A DNA stretch of 53,273 bases, taken from positions 1 to 53,273 of the forward strand of contig JAKSYS010000432.1 in assembly GCA_022925895.1 (NCBI GenBank), in the 5' to 3' direction. A program made the translations under genes and the position numbers. Below, in pieces: positions 10,217-18,693 of this stretch. The stretch is from Fragilaria crotonensis. Taxonomy: Eukaryota; Bacillariophyta; Fragilariophyceae; Fragilariales; Fragilariaceae. Positions within the stretch are counted from its first letter, which is position 1. The number at the start of each line of letters is the position of its first letter. The notes under the pieces were generated by a model. It searched no databases and had not been told where the DNA came from. It saw only the letters and a list, made by a program, of their open reading frames with translations.

Positions 10217-13200
10217 ATGGTGGCACCATCATCCCGCTCCCAGTACTACGCCAAGTACTCGGAGCCCTCTGGCTCAAGAACAGAATCTCCGCCCATTAAC
10301 TTATGGCATCAAAGGCAGCAACAACGAGCTCAGGAACGCGATCACCGATCACAATCTGCTCCCAGGAGACCACCTGCGTCCCCTCGAACTGATACAGTTC
10401 AGCATGAACATCGTGATAGGAGCCAATCAGTCAAGAAAGTGCGCCAGGAGCCGCTCGATGTATCAAACCAGAATCATGAGGAGCGAGACCAGTCGGCTCA
10501 ACGAGAACGAGCATCCTCATCACTTCGAGGTAGGAAAGAACGTCAGGAACAAGCTCATTCTGCTCTCAGGGAGCGCCACGAACGAGCCCGGTCAGCTCGG
10601 CGAGAGCGTCAAGATCGAGCTCGATCTGTCACTGAGGATCGTCAAGGTCGACCGCAATCGGTCCCGAAAGACCGGAACAGCGAACGTCAACCAGCTTATC
10701 AGTTTGAAAAACGAACTCAATCTCTGATATCTGAATTCGAAGGGAAGTCCCGAAAACGACCTGTTTCTGTTGAGCGTGAGATCGAAGGGAAGAAATTAAA
10801 GGCGTCTCAACCGAGTTTGGATAAAGCTGCTGCGATGCCACCGGAGTGCAAGGCGGCAGAAGAGCGGGTGAGAAACGTCCCCAACGAGTCGGAAGTCACG
10901 GTTGACCTCGAGCCCACGACTTCTGAACAAGCACCAACGGATGTGGATAATTCACGACGTCGAAGTAGAGAGTCACCTTTTAGGAAACATGGACGTCAAT
11001 TCGTCCGTCGGTCGCGATCGCGCGAACGAAGCGTGCAGTCGAAGTCTGTTGAACCAGTGGTGGATATTGTTGAGGAAGGATCTTCCACCCTCGAAAGTCA
11101 TAAGCCGGCGAAGCGGAACGACGATATGAATTGCTCTAGCCAAGCATCGCCCTGCGAAAAATTTCTGCAATCGGTTACTGCGGAGACTGGGGAAGCCTGC
11201 AAAAGGGTTCATCAAGGGCTTATTGCGGAGACTGTGGAGGATATTGAGCCCAGGGAAAAGGTTCGTGAAGGGCTTACTGTGAAAACTGTGGATCCCAGGG
11301 AAAAGGTTCGTGATTTTCCTCAAGGGATTACTGTGGAGATTGTGGAGCCCAGGGAAAAGCTTCGTCGAGGGATTATTGTGGAGACTGTTGAGCTCGATGA
11401 CGAAGTGGAATCATCAACCACTCAACAAAGCGAGTTGTTGTCGTCCACAAACCGTGGCGCCCATTTCGTCACAAGATCACGATCCCGTGAAAGCGTTCGT
11501 CCTTCGGCCGATTCGTCATCTTCAAATCGACGACATGGGGCAATGAGGGAGGAAAAACAAGGTGATTTCATGCCAAGATCACATTCTGTCGAACGAAGGA
11601 AAACAGATTTCGTTGCCGAACCCACAAGGGTCGGAGTTGCGGTCCAATCCGCGTCTCAACTTCGCAAAAGTCACGAATTATTGAACACAAACCACGGCCG
11701 CCACATTACGAGCCTGCCAGCGTCGCCCTCTACGCGATTCTCCGATGAAGACAAGAAATCTTTCAATGTGGCAACAACTGCAAGGCGGATTCCACCGTCG
11801 AATGCTGGTCGCCATGAGCCCCCTCTCAGGGAACGCAGACACAGCCTTTCCAGCAAACCAAGACGAACCCAAGCACAGTTCGACGAGTTGGGTAACATTG
11901 AGGTAGTCGCCGTAGGATCCAACGAAATGGAAGATGACAGCGGTTCTCCACATGAACAGCATGGTGACCCCGATAAGGTGAGGGCCAACACCATTAGTGA
12001 GGATCGAAAGGGTAACGTTGAAGTTGTTATGACAGGCGCCAAATCAAAAACAACAGAGTTGATTAATGCATGGTCCCATAGGACTACAAGGAACACGCCA
12101 AGATTCAACGGAATACGACAACCCAGCACGGGATATTGGGAAAAGGGCAGGGAGACACCGACAATGTCTAATGTTAGTCTTTCGCGCGGTTTAACCAGCC
12201 ACATCAAGATCTCAAACATCATACGGGATCAACATACTTTTGGAACGACAAGAACATCAAAATTCAAGTATCAAAGTGATTTCGACGAACCAGATCGAGA
12301 AGATTCAAATTCAGTTAATCGAAGTAGTGCTCCAACGGACTATGGAAGCGACAACAGAGTCAGTTTCAAAAGTGCGCCCTCAAATTCGGGATCTAAGGGC
12401 CAATCGCATAGGGATCGGAGGATCGTGAACGAGGGAATTCGTGCACCGTCTGCGCCTGTCGTTCTCGCCGATGAGCAACATGGAGAGAAGACGGAATACA
12501 CCCATCCAAGTCAAAATCAAGCGAGCAGCCGGATCAGGAGCAATTCCATCGATCAACTTCGTCAACGGATCGACAAAAGAAATGCGCCATCGAGAAATCG
12601 GCTGAGCATCGATCCTTGTGCGTCCAGCGACGTCGCCTTGAATTGGCGAGGAATTCAAGCAGGAATAGAGAAACGAAGCGCCAGCGCGTCAGAAGCAAAT
12701 CCGCCTCCAACTCCATCGTCAATTAAGATACGAGCCGATCCACCATCAAATAAAGACTGTCACCTTCGGAGCGAGTCAAGTCTGTCGACTACAGTTGAAC
12801 CGACTTCAATGCCGTCAAAACAATCCGAATCCGTGGCAATCCATCAGGACGCACATCCTCCTGTCACGCACAATTCACCAGCAACAAATCGCTCCGATCC
12901 ACCTTCACGCATCGAATGCGTCCCGTCTAACGGAAGTCCTGAGTTGTCATCGAATTACAGGACTTCCCAGGACTACCACCGCCAGCCTGAAGGTGAGATA
13001 TCGAGGCTGGAAGCAGTCGTCCCTGCGAAATTCTCACATTACAACAAACGGATGGAGAATAGCGACTCGACTGGTACTCACGAGTCAGCTAGCAACCGTG
13101 ATTCACATTCCCAGTTGAGCCGAGACAGCGACAGGCTTGTCCAACTCGATGAGCATGACAAGGATCCGAGCAATACAATTCGACGAAAAAATGATGAAAC

Positions 13201-14125
13201 CATAGAGCAGAAGAGCCTGCTTCGCCAATCATTCCCCGACAAAGGAAGCCACATTATTCCTGATCATTCTTCGGTCTGCGACTCTCCGAGGCTGCGGCGC
13301 AACGTCATCGCGACGTCGAGAAGTCAGAGCCGCAGCCGCAGGAGTTTGGGCGATGAAAAGGTGATGAGTGATAGGCCGGCAGCATCAGTCAAAGAAGATA
13401 TGACCGGAGGTTTGAAAGTTTCTAAATTGGAAATATTGCGTCGCCTGAGTTCACGCAAGTCTATAGATCGGGCTCCTCTGATTTCCAAGACCGCGACCAC
13501 GGCCAGCAATGAGGGTGCCACTAGTCTACATCGGGAAAAATCTAGAGACAATGTCCCTGAGATCGTCGAGACTGTGTCAGCATCTAGTGAGGAGGCGGTC
13601 GAGGTTCCCAGAAGTCAGGGTTTGAAGACGCGAGATGTTGGCAGCAAGAAGAAAACACCGCGCGAGTTGGTTGCGGAGGACGCATTCCCACTTGAAGTTC
13701 TGTATCCGTCAGAAAAACACAAAACGTATGGCTGGCTTGCGAATGGCTATACGGTATGGTGTAGTTACGGCAATGAAAGGCCAACCCGATACGGCTCTTG
13801 GATCGCACCAGCCAAACTCTTTGATACAACCTACAAAAGTCAAAGTGAGGCCAATGATAGAGCCAAGTACCTGTTTTTCTGGGAAAATCCATTAAAAGTG
13901 GAGCCAGATGAGTTGGAGAAGAGGTGTGACGCCTTGGCAGAAACGGTGAAGAAGAATTGCAAATCATTTGACTGTAATGTCAACGGGGGGACGGAGACGT
14001 GGAGAGTTGGGGTCGTTCCGTCTGCAGTCTTTGAGTGGTTGGACCGCGCCGAAACGCGTCGTCACGATTTTGACGAGGCAATTGGCAGCGAATGTTCTAT
14101 TTCTGCAGCATTTACGATGGACTAG
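10217..14125 (+). CDS. Large disordered Arg/Ser-rich protein with a small globular C-terminus
   Basis: A single open frame of 1302 residues from an ATG in a CCATGG context. I do not recognise the family. Residues 30-160 are RS/RE-rich (ERDHRSQSAPRR, RERHERARSARRERQDRARS), like SR-type splicing or RNA-binding proteins. Around residues 314-396 there are four to five diverged copies of a segment of the type EPREKV-R-G-ITVETVE. The long middle is Ser/Asn/Arg-rich and appears disordered, with repeated SRSRE motifs. The last 140 residues look folded, with aromatic and Cys content (EVLYPSEKHKTYGWLANGY, YGSWIAPAKLFDTTYKSQSEA, YLFFWENPLKVEPDELEKRC). A nuclear role is possible from composition only. 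It converges on the PDE12-like gene, with 94 bases between the stops. Confidence 0.75.
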   Translation: MVAPSSRSQYYAKYSEPSGSRTESPPINLWHQRQQQRAQERDHRSQSAPRRPPASPRTDTVQHEHRDRSQSVKKVRQEPLDVSNQNHEERDQSAQRERASSSLRGRKERQEQAHSALRERHERARSARRERQDRARSVTEDRQGRPQSVPKDRNSERQPAYQFEKRTQSLISEFEGKSRKRPVSVEREIEGKKLKASQPSLDKAAAMPPECKAAEERVRNVPNESEVTVDLEPTTSEQAPTDVDNSRRRSRESPFRKHGRQFVRRSRSRERSVQSKSVEPVVDIVEEGSSTLESHKPAKRNDDMNCSSQASPCEKFLQSVTAETGEACKRVHQGLIAETVEDIEPREKVREGLTVKTVDPREKVRDFPQGITVEIVEPREKLRRGIIVETVELDDEVESSTTQQSELLSSTNRGAHFVTRSRSRESVRPSADSSSSNRRHGAMREEKQGDFMPRSHSVERRKTDFVAEPTRVGVAVQSASQLRKSHELLNTNHGRHITSLPASPSTRFSDEDKKSFNVATTARRIPPSNAGRHEPPLRERRHSLSSKPRRTQAQFDELGNIEVVAVGSNEMEDDSGSPHEQHGDPDKVRANTISEDRKGNVEVVMTGAKSKTTELINAWSHRTTRNTPRFNGIRQPSTGYWEKGRETPTMSNVSLSRGLTSHIKISNIIRDQHTFGTTRTSKFKYQSDFDEPDREDSNSVNRSSAPTDYGSDNRVSFKSAPSNSGSKGQSHRDRRIVNEGIRAPSAPVVLADEQHGEKTEYTHPSQNQASSRIRSNSIDQLRQRIDKRNAPSRNRLSIDPCASSDVALNWRGIQAGIEKRSASASEANPPPTPSSIKIRADPPSNKDCHLRSESSLSTTVEPTSMPSKQSESVAIHQDAHPPVTHNSPATNRSDPPSRIECVPSNGSPELSSNYRTSQDYHRQPEGEISRLEAVVPAKFSHYNKRMENSDSTGTHESASNRDSHSQLSRDSDRLVQLDEHDKDPSNTIRRKNDETIEQKSLLRQSFPDKGSHIIPDHSSVCDSPRLRRNVIATSRSQSRSRRSLGDEKVMSDRPAASVKEDMTGGLKVSKLEILRRLSSRKSIDRAPLISKTATTASNEGATSLHREKSRDNVPEIVETVSASSEEAVEVPRSQGLKTRDVGSKKKTPRELVAEDAFPLEVLYPSEKHKTYGWLANGYTVWCSYGNERPTRYGSWIAPAKLFDTTYKSQSEANDRAKYLFFWENPLKVEPDELEKRCDALAETVKKNCKSFDCNVNGGTETWRVGVVPSAVFEWLDRAETRRHDFDEAIGSECSISAAFTMD

Positions 14126-14219
14126 TACGCAGTCGGGGTTTTGACTGCGTTTCAAATGACCATCCATTCAAGACGCAAATCTAATAAATTAGGGCTTAAT
14201 TGCAAGTAATGCATCGGAT

Positions 14220-16115
14220 TCATGACCACTCAAGATCGCAAACAAGTGCGATGTGGTCACTTGGTAAAACGACACTTGGCATGGCGACATTCTCCTTCAG
14301 CACGTCCTCAGACGGCATCGCTGCCCAAGCGACTGGTTTCAAGGTATCTTGCGATACCATAATGTAGTCCAAGGCGGCGGCGAATCTCTGCAAGTAGTGG
14401 GTGTATTCCGGGAGCTCTGGATATCCCGAACACAGAATGGGAAAAGAGTCTGGAAGTCGGATAGTTGGTGGCGTAGATGGATTACTACTAGGTCGCGGGT
14501 TCTTGTATTCTCGTTCCCACGTAAATGAGTGTAAGTGCTTCCATGTAGTCCCTTGATCTGTCATACCAGATGACGGCGGTACGACACGATCGAACAACAG
14601 TTTGGCCGCCCCTGATGTTGGAGACGAATTTAGATCACCGCAAAAAACGACAGGAAACAGGCCATGTCTCTCTATTTCCATCTGATGGAGGCAAACAAAG
14701 AGCTGCAACAGACGCACATGACTCGCCATGGGATGAAAGAAGAGATGAGTGTTCCCAACGACAATTTGTCGTTGATTATCTCGAACCGTCAATGTCACTG
14801 TTTGGAGCACGTGACCGAGTCGCTCTCGAAGCATCTCATTCAAGTCTTGATGACAATCGAGAAGCCAAAACACGTCTGGTATTGAACTCCAATCTCCGAG
14901 ATAGTGCTCCTTAATGAACAAGTCTCGAATCAAATGACTCCTTCGATCGCTATCGGGGAGTGGCTCGAAAACTTGAAGAGACCAAAACATGGCGGGACCC
15001 TCTACACCAGCATGCTTTGAAGTGAAGAAACCTTCATATCCATGGTACTCCAGGACGGGTTTCAATAATCCATGAAAGACACAATGGTCTACTTCTTGGA
15101 GACAAATGATGTCTGCTTGATATTGTAGTACTTCAAAGAGAACGAGCGGGAGGCGTCGTTCCTTTCGAATTATCTCATCATCACAATACGGATACAATGT
15201 AGTTGCCAAGGCCGAAAAGGCATTCGCATCCGCCAAGATATTGTAGGAGAGCACTCGGAGATTGCCATTTCGATTTCGTAGCTCACTGAAATTCGGTCGG
15301 ATGTCGAGGACGGCGTTTCTAGGTCGTTCCCGGACCTCATTTTCATATTGATATACATCTGGAGGAGCAGAACAGTCTTTTCGAGTCGGAGTCAAAACAA
15401 CCACGACATGTTTACCAACGTCCGCAGCTTTAGGAGCGTAGGCGCGAGAGTCATTCAGTACTAGCTCGCCGCCAACAAACCAGTCAATCACAACGTGACT
15501 AGTGAACAAGGCCTCCGTAGTGACTACTAATGGGATGCCGACAAAGACCTGCGAACCGAATGATTCGAAAGTCTTGACAGTCACGAGTGTTGGAGGGCAA
15601 CATTCGACTTGTAGCTGAATATGGATGCTGTCAATCGATAAGTGAACCTCCAAGTCTTCTCTGAACGTTCGTGTCCAAAGCTCGAAATGCGATACAGTCG
15701 AATGCGGAATCTCAATGTTGTCAGATCCTTTCAATGAATATTTTACGACAGCGACACTCTTCTCTCCCTTTTGCTTTTTCAACAGCTTCTTAGCTAGCGA
15801 CAACCCAAGTCTTTGAAGCGCTGTTTCAACCACTTCGGACGGAGATCGGTTCATGTGAATTGCCACTTCGCTTGTAGTGCCATCATTGGCACTCATATCC
15901 ATGGCAACACAAGCACAATCTGATAAACGCCACTCGTCCATGCAAACAGGTTCGGACGTCTTGTGATGGACTTGTCGAGGGATGTGACTCGAAGCGGGCG
16001 GTCGTTGAAGTCGCCTAGCATTCGCAACCTTTGCTGCTTCATAGTCGCCACTCACGTTCTGTGGGAGTAATCTGACAACCAATCGTCCGCTCCATTCACG
16101 CTCGGCGACGGACAT
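14220..16115 (-). CDS. PDE12: PDE12-like 2',5'-phosphodiesterase / poly(A) deadenylase (EEP family)
   Basis: A 631-residue protein with an endonuclease/exonuclease/phosphatase domain in about the last 345 residues. Visible metal and catalytic motifs are LSYNILAD (Asn292), ICLQEVD (Glu341), VGNTHLFFHP (Asn455, His457), FCGDLNSSPTSG (Asp494, Asn496), LDYI (Asp583) and LPSDHIALVCDLEW (Asp620, His621). The closing block AMPSVVLPSDHIALVCDLEW is particularly like PDE12, the enzyme that in animals degrades 2-5A and removes poly(A) from mitochondrial transcripts. The N-terminal 290 residues match the PDE12 layout of an extra domain before the nuclease. The extreme N-terminus (RLVVRLLPQN, ANARRLQRPP) is basic and could be organellar, but this is weak. 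There are no introns within the frame. The start is the first ATG of the frame, and a 5' exon is possible. Confidence 0.85.
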   Translation of the reverse strand: MSVAEREWSGRLVVRLLPQNVSGDYEAAKVANARRLQRPPASSHIPRQVHHKTSEPVCMDEWRLSDCACVAMDMSANDGTTSEVAIHMNRSPSEVVETALQRLGLSLAKKLLKKQKGEKSVAVVKYSLKGSDNIEIPHSTVSHFELWTRTFREDLEVHLSIDSIHIQLQVECCPPTLVTVKTFESFGSQVFVGIPLVVTTEALFTSHVVIDWFVGGELVLNDSRAYAPKAADVGKHVVVVLTPTRKDCSAPPDVYQYENEVRERPRNAVLDIRPNFSELRNRNGNLRVLSYNILADANAFSALATTLYPYCDDEIIRKERRLPLVLFEVLQYQADIICLQEVDHCVFHGLLKPVLEYHGYEGFFTSKHAGVEGPAMFWSLQVFEPLPDSDRRSHLIRDLFIKEHYLGDWSSIPDVFWLLDCHQDLNEMLRERLGHVLQTVTLTVRDNQRQIVVGNTHLFFHPMASHVRLLQLFVCLHQMEIERHGLFPVVFCGDLNSSPTSGAAKLLFDRVVPPSSGMTDQGTTWKHLHSFTWEREYKNPRPSSNPSTPPTIRLPDSFPILCSGYPELPEYTHYLQRFAAALDYIMVSQDTLKPVAWAAMPSEDVLKENVAMPSVVLPSDHIALVCDLEWS

Positions 16116-16933
16116 TGCTGCAAGCTGATGAATTGTTGGGGCTCTACGATATCAGCGTCCCTGAACACGAGTCCGCCGCCAACGCTCAGTGGGTTGCCTT
16201 TTCCGTCTTCCACATGGCAGAATACACATCTGTGACAGGCACCAGTGCCACAACTCAAAACCAACCAAATCCTCAAGATCGTCCACCCCCATAAAGTTAG
16301 AAATGTCGGATAGGGTCATGTGGATGCGGGCATGCGGCATGCGGGATGCGGGATGCGGGATGCGTGATGCGGTGATGCGTGATGCGTGTCGCTCAGACCC
16401 CAGGACTGGTGTACGACGTATGGGATCTATCTACTGTTTGCTGGTCGACTTCCATAGTACCAGGTACGCACGGTGCTACTACTACACTGGTATGGGAGAA
16501 CTCGTAAATAACAAAGAAGGCTCAAATAAATATCAGTGGTACTGGTACATACTACCGGTATAGGGAGTGCTGCTTGTACGTAGTGCTATGTACATGTACC
16601 AGTACAAGTCGAGGAGTACAGGACTACCGTACCAGTACTGCTACCCCAGTGTCCTCAGCAACAACAATAGCTACGATCTGCCGTATGCATTTGCTCTACC
16701 ATGTATGTCATACCGTCGTACGCATGCAAATGATCGAGCAACTGTCGTGCAGGTCCAAGGTTACTGCGCTGTCTACAACCCTCACTTTCCTCAATCGTCC
16801 GCGACCGAACAGGATCCTTTACATAAACCAGTTCCACTAAAACTGAAGGCATTTCAAATAGGGATCGACTCGGTGCCCCCAACATCGTGTTACAGTACGT
16901 CGATCCCAGCGCGTTGACAATATTCGGGACGTT
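16116..16933. repeat. Intergenic with GCGGGATGC microsatellite and GTAC-word block
   Basis: At 16326-16385 an imperfect array of seven- to eight-base units (GCGGGAT, GCGTGAT) occurs. From about 16438 to 16640 the DNA is dense in words such as GTACCAGGTAC, GTACTGGTAC and TACCGGTA. Short frames through this block (up to 124 codons) are translations of the words and are not supported as genes. A minus-strand frame at 16276-16052 (CHRCVFCHVEDGKG) could be an upstream exon of the PDE12-like gene, but I found no clear splice link. Confidence 0.5.
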
Positions 16934-17853
16934 CTATAGCCTTGGAAATTGCTGAAGAAATTCAATCTTGAGTTTTGGATCCACGTCGCGATCGATTCCT
17001 TCAAGTTCGCCGGTCCTCATTTCTGCCGGAGGACCCAGTGAAGCCGACCCGGGACCAAAGGTATCGAGTTCCGACTCGCCAAAAAATAATGTTCGCTTTC
17101 GATTTCGTAACACAGGAAGCTTCAAGTAACCAATTTGTTGACGAATCAATTCGCTTCGGTCCATGTTGCGTAATGAAAGCATGGACGCACCGTTATTCGA
17201 GGGCTTAGCGGCGAGACGGAATTGAACAGTCGTATCGTTGGGAGTGAAGTAGAATTCACCAATAGATTGCTCACCAGTTTTAGCATCTTCAAACAAGACT
17301 CGTGTGTAGCGATCTTGTTGAAAGACGATCCTTACTTGTTCGTTACGCTTTGCGCAGGTTGTCTCGATCGCTGCAATGAGACGCTTTTGCTGAAACGCCC
17401 AATCCAAGTTGCTACTTTCTGAATAATCCCATCTAAGGGAAATGACGAGACAAATACAACATAATTTAGTTTCTTTCATTCGTAGTGTGTGAAATGTGAA
17501 TAACACGTTGGTATCTCCATCGACGCCACGAACAAGACTTACGGTTCGGCAAACGAGCCAGGTGTATCATCTTGGCTCGATGCGCACCCAACACCGATGG
17601 CAGGCCCACGCGCATGCGGACAATCAGCCAAAAGACCATCCCACACACCAAGGCAATTGCTACTGTTGCAGTTCGGATCTTTTCCAATCGTTTCAGCAAG
17701 AGCCAAACAAGGAGACAACCACGCTGCAGACAAGGTCGCCGAACTCGTAGCTACAATGGATTGAAGAACTAACCGCCGTTGTCCTAAAAGTGAACTCCAT
17801 CCAATTGATGGCTGAAACACCAAGCTTAACGTCAAGAGGGAAAGCAATGCCAT
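16934..17853 (-). CDS. DUF1499-like thylakoid lumen protein, two exons
   Basis: Exon 1 is 17853-17543 and exon 2 is 17432-16934. The 110-nt intron has donor GTAAGT and acceptor CCCTTAG. Splicing joins SFAEP to WDYSESSNLDWAFQQKR with no frame change, giving 269 residues. The leader is bipartite: a signal peptide (MALLSLLTLSLVFQPSIGW), then a twin-arginine lumen signal (QRRLVLQSIVATSSATLSAAW) ending in ALA before ETIGKD. Lumen delivery by the Tat route is therefore likely. The mature part has CASSQDDTPGSFAEPW, then an aromatic/basic segment (VRIVFQQDRYTRVLFED), matching the CVSS...YxxxE layout of DUF1499. That family has no defined biochemistry, although plastid members exist. The ATG at 17853 was chosen because it begins the signal peptide, and longer starts run toward the neighbouring promoter. 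The gene is head to head with bL27 across 277 bases. Confidence 0.75.
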
Positions 17854-18130
17854 CGTGCGTACGCTTGTGGCGTCAGAACGAAGGGTAACTGTGACGGCAA
17901 CCCTTGTTGAAGTAGGTCTGTCATTGTCGAAGAATAATGGCGAAAATGTGACGAGTGTCTGTATGTTAAGTAATTGGTATTTGTAGTTTCCGATCGATAG
18001 CGGTTTAGATTGGACGACAATGGCTGTGTATCCCAAACGCTTCCTCGCCGCTCGCACGATGGACCACAATGGGCACAGCGCAAGACCAACTCATTGATTG
18101 CTACCGATCGTTAAGAGTATATAACTTATC
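17854..18130. promoter_or_regulatory. Shared intergenic region of the divergent DUF1499-like and bL27m genes
   Basis: A 277-base gap between two head-to-head starts, one for a thylakoid protein and one for a mitochondrial ribosomal protein. This is a candidate bidirectional promoter. Nothing more specific than short AT-rich stretches (ATATAACTTATC just before the bL27m ATG) is visible. Confidence 0.4.
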
Positions 18131-18466
18131 ATGTCTTCTGTACTTTCCTTGGCGTCCAGATTGGCGGCTCAACGAGCTTCGGTTCCCTTTCAACAACAAG
18201 TACGAACAGCCACAAAAAAAGCAGGAGGGTCTTCGAGCAACGGTCGTGATTCGGCTGGTCGACGATTGGGTATCAAGCTCTTTCCAGGCCTCGAGGCCAA
18301 GGCAGGTTCCATCATTATTCGTCAGCGAGGGAACAAGTTCCGTGTTGGAGAAAATGTTGGAGTGGGGAAGGACCATACCATTTATGCATTGAAACCTGGT
18401 ATTGTTAAATTTACCAGATTGGATTCCAACAAAAAGAGGAATGTCGTCCATGTATTGGAGAGGTAA
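18131..18466 (+). CDS. MRPL27: Mitochondrial large-subunit ribosomal protein bL27m
   Basis: 111 residues. The N-terminus ([33 protein letters not shown]) is an Arg- and Ser-rich, acid-free presequence typical of mitochondrial import. The hallmark of L27 follows: [21 protein letters not shown], then [29 protein letters not shown] and VKFTRL. In ribosomes the flexible N-terminus of mature bL27 reaches the peptidyl-transferase centre. The presequence and Gly-Ser-Ser-Ser-Asn-Gly block favour the mitochondrial rather than the plastid paralogue. Length is normal for the family, and no intron is needed. Confidence 0.93.
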   Translation: MSSVLSLASRLAAQRASVPFQQQVRTATKKAGGSSSNGRDSAGRRLGIKLFPGLEAKAGSIIIRQRGNKFRVGENVGVGKDHTIYALKPGIVKFTRLDSNKKRNVVHVLER

Positions 18467-18693
18467 AAAGAGTTGTAAAATGGGTCGGTTTTTGGGAGAG
18501 AAGTCCTACAATGATTTAAGATGCAGAAGCTATGGCATCAGTTTGACTCAACTACTGGTAGTTCAATGCAATTATTAGCGATGTTCGCCTCTACAAGACC
18601 GATAAACGGTTCAGAGGATGTGCATTCCAGGTGATTGCACTCAGTTGTGAGCGACACTCTATCAAGAATTTCGCTTTCATTAATGTGCTCGGT

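Noticed and set aside
16052-16340. Possible 5' exon of the PDE12-like gene (CHRCVFCHVEDGKG, or MTLSDISNFMGVDDLEDL in another frame)
   Set aside because: The frames differ from the main ORF, and I found no GT-AG pair joining them convincingly.
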